From assembly GCF_000968375.1 (NCBI RefSeq), contig NZ_CP009933.1, positions 2,914,001-2,978,000 on the forward strand: a stretch of DNA of 64,000 nt. Direction: 5' to 3'. A program made the position numbers and the translations under genes. Of this stretch, positions 42,911-51,627 are shown piece after piece (position 1 is the first letter of the stretch; each line of letters opens with the position of its first letter). The notes under the pieces were generated by a model. The model did not search any database. It saw only the letters and a program-made list of their open reading frames with translations, and was not told the DNA's origin. This DNA comes from Clostridium scatologenes. Its GTDB lineage: Bacteria; Bacillota; Clostridia; Clostridiales; Clostridiaceae.

Positions 42911-45421
42911 TTAGATAAATAAATTCACATTGGAATCCTCTGCTTCTCCTAAATAATAACCTACTCCTCCTATTTTTACTCCATCAATTAATTCTTCCTT
43001 TTTTATTCCCATAACATCCATTGACATCTGACAAGCTACTATTTCTATACCAGAATTAACAGCTGACTGTATTAATTCTTCAAGGGAGTTTACATTTTTA
43101 TCTTTCATAACTTTTCTAATCATTTTTGCACCCATGCCGCACATATTCATTTTGGAAAGTCCCAACTTTTTACTTCCTCTTGGCATCATCATACCAAACA
43201 TTTTATCCATAATACCTTTATCTGCTTTAACCTTTTCAGGTTTTCTAAGTATGTTAAGACCCCAGAAGGTAAAGAACATAGTAACTTTTTTTCCCATAGA
43301 AGCAGCTCCATTAGCTATTATAAAAGATGCTATAGCTTTATCTAAGTCTCCACTAAAAACTACCATAGTTTTATTATCTTTTTGCAATACTTCATTATTT
43401 AGGTGTATATTATTAGTATTCACTAGTTTTTTTTTACCTTTTCTTATGAGTACCTCTATATTTCCTTTATCTCTTTTTCTGCTTATTAATTCATTATTTG
43501 TAGTTTTACACCAAGATTTTATATCCTCATAGAATCCAGGATCTGATGCAATAACTTTTAAAACTTCCCCTTCTTTTATATCTTCAATACTCTTACCAAC
43601 CTGCATTAATGGTCCAGGACAGCATAATCCACAAGCATCTAAAGTCTTATTAAAACTTTGCTCTTTTTGTTCATTATACTCATTGCTATCACTTTCCAAG
43701 CTTACTTCTTCCATAGCATTTGCTTTAAAGTTAATAAAGCTACCTTTATCATTCTTATTCATTACAACATCTGCAGGTTTAAATTTACTCATAGAATAAG
43801 TTTTATATCCTCCAGTTAAATTTTTCACATTGAATCCATAAGCAGTTAAAACTCTAGCTGCAATGTATCCTCTAAGACCTACCTGACAGTATATTAATAT
43901 TTCCTTATCTTTATCTAACTTATTTTTTAATTCTCTCAAGTCATCTACAGGTAAGTTTAAAGCTCCTTCAATATGTCCATTATCAAATTCTAGATCCGTT
44001 CTTACGTCTACAAGTACACTGTTATCTCTGTTTCTATTATCTATATCTTCTGGAACTATTGAATTCATTCTTCCAGTTATTACATTTTCAGCTACAAAAC
44101 CTGCCATATTTACTGGATCTTTTGCTGAAGAATATGGTGGTGCATAAGCAAGTTCCAATTCTTCTAAATCATAAATTGTTCCATGAAGTCTCATAACAAC
44201 TGCTATATCATCAATTCTTTTATCAACTCCAGCATATCCAAAAGCTTGAGCTCCAAATATTTTTCCTTCTCCATTGAATATAAGCTTTATAGACATAGGA
44301 AATGCTCCTGGATAATAAGATGCACTAGATTGTGGATGAATGTATATAACTTTATAAGGTATGTTCTTATTTTTCAAAGTTCTTTCATTATTTCCTGTAC
44401 TTGCACCTGTAATTCCAAATACTTTTATAATAGCTGTTCCCATAGTACCCTTATATTTTGAATTCAATCCACATACATTATCTGCTGCAATTCTTCCCTG
44501 TTTATTTGCAGGCCCTGCTAATGCTATAGCAGTTTTACTTTCATTTACAAAGTCTACTACTTCTACAGCATCACCTACAGCATATACACTTTCTAAACTT
44601 GTTTCCATATTGCTGTTTACTACTATATGTCCTTTTGGTCCAAATTCTAAGCCCGAATCCTTTAAAAATCCAGTATCAGGCTTCACACCAATAGCAAGTA
44701 TAACTATATCAGCATATAAGCACTTTCCACTGTTCAACATTACATTTATGCCATCATTTTCTTCTTTAAAAGCCCTAACCCCATCATTTAAAATAACTCC
44801 AACACCGTTATCTTCTAATTCCTTTTCTGCAAAAGTAACCATATCAGAGTCAAAAGGAGCTAATATATGAGGAGCAGCTTCAACTAATGCTACATTTAGT
44901 CCTTTTTCTTTTAGGTTTTCAGCCATTTCAACACCTATATAGCCTCCACCTATAACTACTGCATTTTTAACTTTTTGATCATCTACATAAGCTTTTATCT
45001 TATCTGTATCAGGTACAGTTCTAAGTGTAAATATTTTTTTGCTATTTATACCTTCTATAGGAGGTTTTAAAGGTGATGCTCCTGGCGATAAAATTAAATA
45101 GTCATAGGTTTCATTGTACTCACCTTTATCCTTACTATATACTGTTACTTTTTTATTTTTAGAATCTATAGAAACCACTTCGCTATTTATTCTTACGTCT
45201 ATATTGAATCTTTCCTTCATTGCTTCTGGTGTTTGAACCAAAAGTTTTTCTCTTTCTTCTATTTTTCCACCTATATAATAAGGAAGTCCACAGTTTGCAA
45301 ATGAAATATACTGACCTTTTTCAAACATTATTATGTCTAAATTTTCGTCAAGCCTTCTAAGTCTGGCAGCAGCTGAAGCACCTCCAGCTACTCCACCAAC
45401 TATTAATACCTTTTTATTCAT
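42911..45421 (-). CDS. CoA-disulfide reductase-rhodanese-TusA-DsrE fusion protein
   Basis: This 836-residue protein strings four sulfur-handling domains together. Residues 1-440 are an FAD/NAD(P) oxidoreductase with GGVAGGASAAARLRR, the redox Cys in FANCGLPYYIGG and GGGYIGVEMAE, as in CoA-disulfide/persulfide reductases. Residues about 460-550 are a rhodanese with catalytic YCQVGLRG. Residues about 595-665 are a TusA domain (LDACGLCCPGPLMQ). Residues about 680-836 are a DsrE-like domain with VVFSGDLDKAIASFIIANGAA and Cys-containing MCGMGAKM. It likely takes persulfide sulfur from thiols or sulfane donors and passes it on. It follows an ArsR-type regulator gene by 21 bases. Confidence 0.88.
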   Translation of the reverse strand: MNKKVLIVGGVAGGASAAARLRRLDENLDIIMFEKGQYISFANCGLPYYIGGKIEEREKLLVQTPEAMKERFNIDVRINSEVVSIDSKNKKVTVYSKDKGEYNETYDYLILSPGASPLKPPIEGINSKKIFTLRTVPDTDKIKAYVDDQKVKNAVVIGGGYIGVEMAENLKEKGLNVALVEAAPHILAPFDSDMVTFAEKELEDNGVGVILNDGVRAFKEENDGINVMLNSGKCLYADIVILAIGVKPDTGFLKDSGLEFGPKGHIVVNSNMETSLESVYAVGDAVEVVDFVNESKTAIALAGPANKQGRIAADNVCGLNSKYKGTMGTAIIKVFGITGASTGNNERTLKNKNIPYKVIYIHPQSSASYYPGAFPMSIKLIFNGEGKIFGAQAFGYAGVDKRIDDIAVVMRLHGTIYDLEELELAYAPPYSSAKDPVNMAGFVAENVITGRMNSIVPEDIDNRNRDNSVLVDVRTDLEFDNGHIEGALNLPVDDLRELKNKLDKDKEILIYCQVGLRGYIAARVLTAYGFNVKNLTGGYKTYSMSKFKPADVVMNKNDKGSFINFKANAMEEVSLESDSNEYNEQKEQSFNKTLDACGLCCPGPLMQVGKSIEDIKEGEVLKVIASDPGFYEDIKSWCKTTNNELISRKRDKGNIEVLIRKGKKKLVNTNNIHLNNEVLQKDNKTMVVFSGDLDKAIASFIIANGAASMGKKVTMFFTFWGLNILRKPEKVKADKGIMDKMFGMMMPRGSKKLGLSKMNMCGMGAKMIRKVMKDKNVNSLEELIQSAVNSGIEIVACQMSMDVMGIKKEELIDGVKIGGVGYYLGEAEDSNVNLFI

Positions 45422-45442
45422 ACAAATTACCTCCTACATATT

Positions 45443-45730
45443 TTAGTTTTTAAATAATTCTTTTATTAATCTTACAACTTTTTCATTAGAAACACTGTAA
45501 TAAATCTCAAGGCCATTTCTTTTTCCTTCAACAATTCCTGCTGCTCTAAGCTTTTGTAAATGTTGAGATATAGTAGATTGAGGCACTTGCAGACAATCTT
45601 GCATATGACTAACATTACATCCACCATTTTCCAATAGTCCTTTAACTATACATAACCTAACAGGATGTGCTAGTACTTTTAATAATTCTGCTGATTCATT
45701 GTACTTAGAAAAATCCTTATCCATATCCAT
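45443..45730 (-). CDS. ArsR/SmtB-family regulator, probably sulfide or persulfide responsive
   Basis: The 95-residue winged helix has VLAHPVRLCIVKGLL, the recognition helix region VPQSTISQHLQKLRAAGIVEGKRNG and EIYYSVSN in the wing. Cys residues lie at LCIVKG, GGCNVSHMQDC; the CxxD or CxC metal site of classic ArsR is not present. The operon with a persulfide-handling protein suggests sensing of reactive sulfur, as in the SqrR/BigR branch, but the Cys positions are not an exact match. It is preceded by GGAGGT and a strong promoter and probably represses its own operon. Confidence 0.8.
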   Translation of the reverse strand: MDMDKDFSKYNESAELLKVLAHPVRLCIVKGLLENGGCNVSHMQDCLQVPQSTISQHLQKLRAAGIVEGKRNGLEIYYSVSNEKVVRLIKELFKN

Positions 45731-45797
45731 ATATTTTTACCTCCATTATTAAGTTTAACTATCATCTATTCTCATATTCATTAATTACTATATTTAT

Positions 45798-45826
45798 ATA
45801 TTATGATATACAAATACAAATGTCAA
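45798..45826 (-). promoter_or_regulatory. Promoter of the sulfur module
   Basis: On the minus strand TTGACA and TAATAT are 17 bases apart, about 70 bases before the regulator ATG. The spacer and flanks are rich in TTTGTAT repeats that may serve as operator. Confidence 0.7.
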
Positions 45827-45865
45827 TAATATTTTAATATTATATAATTATTTTTTTAATATAAA

Positions 45866-45901
45866 AGATCCTCTAATAATATCATCATTATTAGAGGATC
45901 T
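45866..45901 (-). terminator. Terminator after the RND efflux genes
   Basis: AGATCCTCTAATAAT and its exact complement form a 15-base stem. On the minus strand it is followed by TTTTATATTAAAAAAA-type sequence. Confidence 0.82.
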
Positions 45902-45931
45902 AATTTTAACATCATTGATCAAAATAGATTC

Positions 45932-47218
45932 TTATTTAACTATATTAACTTTTTCTCCATCACTTAATAAACTTTGTCCTTCTGTGATTATGTCATCATC
46001 TAATTTTATATTACCTGATACTTCAACTGACTTATCATTTGAAATTCCAGTAGTAACAGCTTCTTTTTTTATCTTTCCATTTTTAACTTGATAAATATAG
46101 CTTACTCCATTTTCTACCTTTACTGCTTGATTTGGAACAACTAGTACATTACCCTTATTTTCAGCCTGTAATGATACTTTAGTAAACATACCAGCTTTTA
46201 ATTCACCACTTGCATTATCAATCTTAACTTTAACAGTATAAGAATTGTCCTTTGAATTTGTATTAGGACTTATGTTATCTATTGTACCTGTTATTTTTTT
46301 ATCTTCTAATGCAGTTATTATTACAGGAACTGATTGTCCTATTTGAATTTTTCCAACTATTTTATCCGGCACATTTATTTCTGCATTTAAACTACTAGAA
46401 TCTATAATAGTAACTGAACCTGATTGTCCACCTGCAATTTGACCTACTTCAACATTTTTTACCGATACAACTCCTGAAATTGGTGCTGTAACTGTGGCAT
46501 TGTTTATTTGTATTTGTGCTGTGCTCACACCTGCTTGTGCTTGTGTAACAGAAGCTGCTGCAACTTTAGTATCTTCAGCTCCTATCTGACTCTGGAACAA
46601 ATTCAAATTTTGCTGCGCTGTTTCTAGATCCGCACTAGCAGTCTTGAATGTATCTGCCTTCTGATCAAAATCATTTTTTGATACAGCTCCTGTACTATAC
46701 AGCTTTTGGTAATTATCATAATCTCTCTGTGCAGCATTATATCTTATTTGTTTGTTAGTAAGGTCTTGTTCATAGCTTGTTAATTGCTTTTGATAATTTG
46801 AACCACCTGTTTGTTGGAACTTTGCATTTGCAGAATCTACCATTGCCTGCTGCTGCTGAAGATTAGCTCTAAGCTCCGAAGTATCCAATGTAAATAGTGT
46901 TTGTCCAGCTGTAACCTTATCTCCAACATTAACATTTACACTGGCAACTTTACCACTACCTTTTGGCAAAACCTCTACCTGTTTTATAGGTTTTAAAGCT
47001 GATGCATACTGCACATCAGAAGATATTGAACTAACTTTTATTTTTTCTGTTTTTACATTTTTAACATTCTGCTTTATTTCTGCTTTTTTATTACCTTTAC
47101 CTAGAAAATGAGAACCTACTGCTACAACAACTATCAAAACTACAAGTATTATTATATTTCTTTTGTTCAGTAAGCCTTTTAACTTAGCAGCATTAAATTT
47201 AATACCTTTAAACTTCAT
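45932..47218 (-). CDS. RND efflux periplasmic-adaptor-type (MFP/HlyD) subunit
   Basis: The 428-residue protein has one N-terminal membrane segment (IIILVVLIVVVAVGSHFL), a lipoyl/barrel-sandwich half at VEVLPKGSGKVASVNVNVGDKVTAGQ, a coiled-coil hairpin rich in Gln and Ala (about residues 120-230), and the second half ATVTAPISGVVSVKNVEVGQ. It links the pump to the outside; in a Gram-positive cell no outer-membrane channel is needed. Its start overlaps the pump gene by 11 bases, so the two are translationally coupled. Confidence 0.88.
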   Translation of the reverse strand: MKFKGIKFNAAKLKGLLNKRNIIILVVLIVVVAVGSHFLGKGNKKAEIKQNVKNVKTEKIKVSSISSDVQYASALKPIKQVEVLPKGSGKVASVNVNVGDKVTAGQTLFTLDTSELRANLQQQQAMVDSANAKFQQTGGSNYQKQLTSYEQDLTNKQIRYNAAQRDYDNYQKLYSTGAVSKNDFDQKADTFKTASADLETAQQNLNLFQSQIGAEDTKVAAASVTQAQAGVSTAQIQINNATVTAPISGVVSVKNVEVGQIAGGQSGSVTIIDSSSLNAEINVPDKIVGKIQIGQSVPVIITALEDKKITGTIDNISPNTNSKDNSYTVKVKIDNASGELKAGMFTKVSLQAENKGNVLVVPNQAVKVENGVSYIYQVKNGKIKKEAVTTGISNDKSVEVSGNIKLDDDIITEGQSLLSDGEKVNIVK

Positions 47219-50200
47219 ACTGTCCTCTACCCCCTACATTCTTAGATTTTCTTTTTCTTAAAATAGAGTTTTTAAAATCTTCCATTAATGTATAAACTAC
47301 TGGTATTACAAAAAGGGTAAGTACCGTTGACATAAGCATACCACCTATTATTACTATGCCCATACTCTTTTTCAATTCAGCACCTTCTCCAAGAGATAAT
47401 GCAACTGGAAGCATTGAAACTATTATTGTAGATGTAGTCATTACTATAGGCCTCAATCTGGTAATTGCTGATTCTACAAGAGCATCTCTCAAGCTCATTC
47501 CTCTATCCATAAGGGTATTAGTATAATCTATAAGCAATGTACCATTTTTGGACGACAATCCTTCAAGCATGATTATACCAATAAATGACATTGTATTTAT
47601 ACTTTGTCCTGTTAGTGCCAGTGCAATAAGTGCTCCCATTATAGCTGAAGGCAAGGACAACATTCTTATAGCTGGAGTTAAATATGATTGATAAAGTACT
47701 ACCAGTATCATATAAACAAGAGCTACTGAAGCTGCTAAAGCTTTTCCAAGTGATGAAAATGAATCATTCATACTTTTTTGATCTCCACCAAAGCTTACAG
47801 TATAACCTGAAGGTATTGTAGTAGCCTTTATCTTACTATTAATAGCCTTTGACACTTCTCCCAAAGATTTTCCTTGGACAATATTAGCATTAACAGTAAC
47901 TATATCCTGTTTATCTTCTCTAGATATTGATTGTTTAGTATCTGTTTTTTCAACAGTAGCAACTTGACTTACTGCTATTTGCTGTCCTGATTGATTTGCT
48001 ATTTTCATATTTTTAATATCTTCTACACTTTTTATTTGTCCATCCATAAATTTAATATTTATATCATTTTCATCATCATTTGCTCTATATGTTCCTGCAC
48101 TGCTGCCTGCCAATGCCACTCTAATAGTACTTCCTATCTCTGAAGTAGAAAGACCATATTGAGAAGCAGCCAGGTTATCTATATTTACTTTAATTTCATT
48201 GTCTGTTTGCTCTGCTGAACTTCCAACATCTGTAACACCTGGAACCTTCTTTATTATATCTTCAACTTCTTTTGATAATTCTTTTAATGTATCTGAATTA
48301 TTACCTTTTATCTCAATAGAAATTGGCTTACTAGCACCACTTGAACCACTTTCTGCTTCTGATACATTAAAATCTACTCCAGTCAAGTTTTTACTTCCAA
48401 AATCACGAACTTGACTTACAAGCTCACTTTGACTTTTTTTACGCTTATCCTTTGGAACTAAATTAACGGTAATTTGTCCCGAAGCAGCTTGTGAGTTTCG
48501 TCCACTTGCTCCAATTGATGAATAGTAACTTTTTACTTCTTTTAGTCCATTTAAATAATTTTCTACTTGTGCCACCTTTTCATCTGTTTGCTTTAATGTA
48601 GCTCCAGCGGATAATTTTACATCAATGGTAAACTCACTTTGATCATACTTTGGCATATTCTCCAATTTTACTAATCCCATTGGAATAAGAGCCACACTAA
48701 ATATCAAGCCTATAATAAAAGCAATTATAACTTTTCCTCTATGATGCAATGATTTTATAATCAATCCTCTATAAATCTCTATTGATTTAGTAAAGAATCC
48801 ACTTTTTTCTTTAACACTTTCTTCTCTCTTTTTAAGCAATCTTGCTGACAACATTGGAGTTACTGTAAATGATACTATAAGCGAAAATATTGTAGCTACA
48901 ACTATAGTTAAACCAAATTCTTTAAACATCTGGCCTATTGTTCCAGACATAAGTGAAATAGGTGCAAATACAACCATATCACAAAAACTTATTGCTATAG
49001 CTGCTAGTCCTACTTCTTTACGTCCACCAATAGCTGCTTCTATAGGAGGTTTTCCTAAATCGAAATGCCTCTGTATATTCTCTATTACAACTATAGAATC
49101 ATCCACCAGAGTACCTACAACAAGGGATAATCCCATCATAGATAACATATTCATGGAAAAATGTAGTTCATACATCATAAAAAATGTGGCTATAAGTGAT
49201 GTAGGTATTGCAACTAAAACAACTAAAGAAGAACGTAAACTACGGAAGAATAAGTAAAGTACTATTGCAGTAGTTATAATTCCTTCAATAAGATTATGTT
49301 TTATTTGAACCAATGAAGAAGTAATAAAAGTTGTAGTGTCCATTGCAATATCCATATTAATTCCACTTGGAATGTCTTTTTTCATTGATTGCAATTCTTT
49401 TTTTACAGTATTTGCTACTTCTACTACATTAGCATCACTTTGTTTACTAATTACAACAGCTAAAGTTTTCTTTCCCTTATATCTCATTATTGATGTATCT
49501 TCAGGAGCTTCTAGACTTACTTTCGCGATATCACCAAGACGTACAGTCCCACCAGCTGTTGTAGGGATCAACATATTTTTTACAGAGTCTATATTATTAA
49601 ATTGTCCAATAACTCTAACTGATTGATTCATGTTATCCTGCTTAATTTGTCCTGCTGGTACACTGGTATTAGCAGCTTGAATTTTACTAGATATAGTATT
49701 TGTACTAACTCCATAATATTCCATAGCTGTTTTATCAATCCTTATAACCAGCTCTTTCTTTTGAGCACCCATTATACTAACTTGTCCCACACCAGATATT
49801 TTTTCTAATTTTTGCTTTAATGAATCTCCTTCATTGTACAATTCATCAGAATTGGCACTTCCATTTAATGAAACTACCAAAATTGGAATGGCATTAGTAT
49901 CCATCTTAAATATAGTTGGTTTATCAGCATCCTTAGGAAGACTTCTAGATGCATTATCTATTGCTTTTTGAACATCTAAATATGCAGTATTTATATTAGC
50001 ACTTGATTTAAATTTTATCATAACAGAACCGGTTCCCTCTTGAGAAGTAGAACTAATGGTATCAACACCATTTATTCCTGACACCGAATCTTCTATAGGC
50101 TTAACAATATCTTTCTTAATATCTTCAGCACTTGCACCATTATATGTGGTCACTATTGATAAAATTGGTATATTCATATCTGGTAATAAGCTTGACCCCA

Positions 50201-50294
50201 TGCTTTTATAACCAAATACACCTAGTGCAAGTATTAATACTACAGCCATCCACACTGCAGTTGGTCTTTTTACTGATATTTCAGTTACACTCAT
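47208..50294 (-). CDS. RND-family efflux pump (AcrB/Swr-like)
   Basis: The 1028-residue protein has the RND duplicate layout: a membrane helix, a large outer loop, five helices, another helix, a second outer loop and five helices. VVGTLVDDSIVVIENIQRH in helix 4 carries the paired Asp of the proton relay, and GxxLLIDYTN-type sequence appears in the second half (NGTLLIDYTNTLMDRGMSLRDALVES). It exports drugs, lipids or peptides using the proton gradient. GGAGGT precedes the ATG. A TetR gene lies upstream, and an RNA-like element sits in the long leader between them. Confidence 0.92.
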   Translation of the reverse strand: MSVTEISVKRPTAVWMAVVLILALGVFGYKSMGSSLLPDMNIPILSIVTTYNGASAEDIKKDIVKPIEDSVSGINGVDTISSTSQEGTGSVMIKFKSSANINTAYLDVQKAIDNASRSLPKDADKPTIFKMDTNAIPILVVSLNGSANSDELYNEGDSLKQKLEKISGVGQVSIMGAQKKELVIRIDKTAMEYYGVSTNTISSKIQAANTSVPAGQIKQDNMNQSVRVIGQFNNIDSVKNMLIPTTAGGTVRLGDIAKVSLEAPEDTSIMRYKGKKTLAVVISKQSDANVVEVANTVKKELQSMKKDIPSGINMDIAMDTTTFITSSLVQIKHNLIEGIITTAIVLYLFFRSLRSSLVVLVAIPTSLIATFFMMYELHFSMNMLSMMGLSLVVGTLVDDSIVVIENIQRHFDLGKPPIEAAIGGRKEVGLAAIAISFCDMVVFAPISLMSGTIGQMFKEFGLTIVVATIFSLIVSFTVTPMLSARLLKKREESVKEKSGFFTKSIEIYRGLIIKSLHHRGKVIIAFIIGLIFSVALIPMGLVKLENMPKYDQSEFTIDVKLSAGATLKQTDEKVAQVENYLNGLKEVKSYYSSIGASGRNSQAASGQITVNLVPKDKRKKSQSELVSQVRDFGSKNLTGVDFNVSEAESGSSGASKPISIEIKGNNSDTLKELSKEVEDIIKKVPGVTDVGSSAEQTDNEIKVNIDNLAASQYGLSTSEIGSTIRVALAGSSAGTYRANDDENDINIKFMDGQIKSVEDIKNMKIANQSGQQIAVSQVATVEKTDTKQSISREDKQDIVTVNANIVQGKSLGEVSKAINSKIKATTIPSGYTVSFGGDQKSMNDSFSSLGKALAASVALVYMILVVLYQSYLTPAIRMLSLPSAIMGALIALALTGQSINTMSFIGIIMLEGLSSKNGTLLIDYTNTLMDRGMSLRDALVESAITRLRPIVMTTSTIIVSMLPVALSLGEGAELKKSMGIVIIGGMLMSTVLTLFVIPVVYTLMEDFKNSILRKRKSKNVGGRGQYEV

Positions 50295-50435
50295 GCTTTA
50301 CCTCCATTAACAATCTTTACTATAATCTTTAGTATGTATAAATTCAAATACTAGTAAGTTAAAAAACTTTTACACAATCACCCCCATAAATCCATTATTA
50401 ACATTAACAATACATAGATATACCTAATTTAATTA

Positions 50436-50531
50436 TTTTATCCCATCGCTACCATTGCTAATACCCCAATCTTCTTCAAGTTGAGAATAAGCACTACCAC
50501 ACACCTGGATAAGTTCTTGTAAGAATCATTT
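50436..50531 (-). ncRNA. Recurrent structured RNA element, copy 3 (RND pump leader, compact)
   Basis: On the minus strand the element reads ATGATTCTTA, then CAAGAACTTATCCAGG-G-GTG, and ends in AATGGTAGCGATGGGATAAAATAA. The 5' ATTCTTA, the AAGAACTTATCCAGG block and the TGGTA-GCNAT-GGATAA end match the two phage-leader copies nearly base for base, while the long hairpin between ATTCTTA and AAGAAC is missing and the centre differs. TTATCC (complement of 50507-50512) and GGATAA (complement of 50438-50443) can pair. It lies about 140 bases before the pump start. The other bases of this 389-base space hold AT-rich promoter DNA only. Confidence 0.65.
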
Positions 50532-50683
50532 GATATTTCTAACTTTTACTGTTTTGTATTATTTAGTCATATTTACATGAATATATTAGTCTATAAGATG
50601 TCTTAATTATAGTTATTTTAGTTATAAAAATCACTATGACTTTTGTCACATATTTAATTTATTGAAAATAATTGAATCCATGA

Positions 50684-51310
50684 TCACACCCATAAATTCA
50701 ACATAAAATCTACTACCTTTTCTGTTTCATCAACATCATTTTGTTCACATATATCATGAATTCCCATATACTCCATTATAACTAAAGTTATAATAGTACT
50801 CATAAATTGATACGCTACCATCTCAAAATCTAATTTTTTCATTTCCCCTTTTTCTGCTCTTTTCTTGAAAAAATCTGCCAGTATATTAAGCTGTCTTTTA
50901 AAAATTTTTGAAAGAAAATCAATATCAGCATCTTCTAGTAAACTTTTCTCACGAAAAATAATAGATGCAAATTCATCATCTTTTCTATAATTCTTCTTGA
51001 AATTATTACCTAAATAAATCATTGCTTCTCTCAATGTCATTTCATCTTTTATCCCTTTTAATGTTTCGTACAAATGCTTATCTAAAGTTTCATTGCCTTC
51101 CTTCAATAAGCTTTTCAATATTTGCATTTTACCATCAGGAAAATAATGATAAATTAGACCATCAGTCATGCCTATACTTTTAGTAATAGATCGAACAGAT
51201 GTACTATAATAACCATTTTGTGCAATCAATTTTTTAGCTGTTTTAAGCAATTGTTGTTTTCTTTCAGCAGCTTGCAATTCTCTACTGGTCATTTTTTTCC
51301 TAATACTCAT
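50684..51310 (-). CDS. TetR-family transcriptional regulator
   Basis: The 208-residue protein has an N-terminal TetR helix-turn-helix (KQQLLKTAKKLIAQNGYYSTSVRSITKSIGMTDGLIYHYFPDGKMQIL, read as its usual segments) and an all-helical ligand domain. The ATG five bases after GGAGG is chosen; an in-frame GTG 21 bases upstream includes that site. Position directly before the RND pump suggests it represses the pump and itself. No clear palindromic operator is visible in the leader. Confidence 0.85.
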   Translation of the reverse strand: MSIRKKMTSRELQAAERKQQLLKTAKKLIAQNGYYSTSVRSITKSIGMTDGLIYHYFPDGKMQILKSLLKEGNETLDKHLYETLKGIKDEMTLREAMIYLGNNFKKNYRKDDEFASIIFREKSLLEDADIDFLSKIFKRQLNILADFFKKRAEKGEMKKLDFEMVAYQFMSTIITLVIMEYMGIHDICEQNDVDETEKVVDFMLNLWV

Positions 51311-51566
51311 ATTTTCCTCCATTTTATTCACTAAGCGTTCAATAAAGTTATTGTAATCCTAAATATTACTACCGTCAACATATTTTTACTTTATTTTTTA
51401 CACTTAAATACAAGTCAAAAAAATCCGTAATAGCTAATGTAATCCAGAATATAAAGCTCCTAAGATAATAATAAGATTATACGCATTATATATGTTAATT
51501 TAATGTTCAATTAATATTTAAAGTTTGTTAACATTGTTGTATTAGATTTCTATTTAAAAAAATCAA

Positions 51567-51608
51567 AAAGTCAGTTAGAATATTCTAAAAACTATTCTAA
51601 CTGACTTT
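51567..51608 (-). terminator. Terminator after the ABC exporter
   Basis: AAAGTCAGTTAGAATA and its complement form a 16-base stem. On the minus strand TTTTTGATTTTTTT follows. Confidence 0.88.
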
Positions 51609-51627
51609 GATAATATCAATAGATTTA

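Noticed and set aside
44183..44870. Open frames on the plus strand across the sulfur relay gene
   Set aside because: They are antisense shadows of a well-supported 836-residue gene with clear domains and have no ribosome sites.
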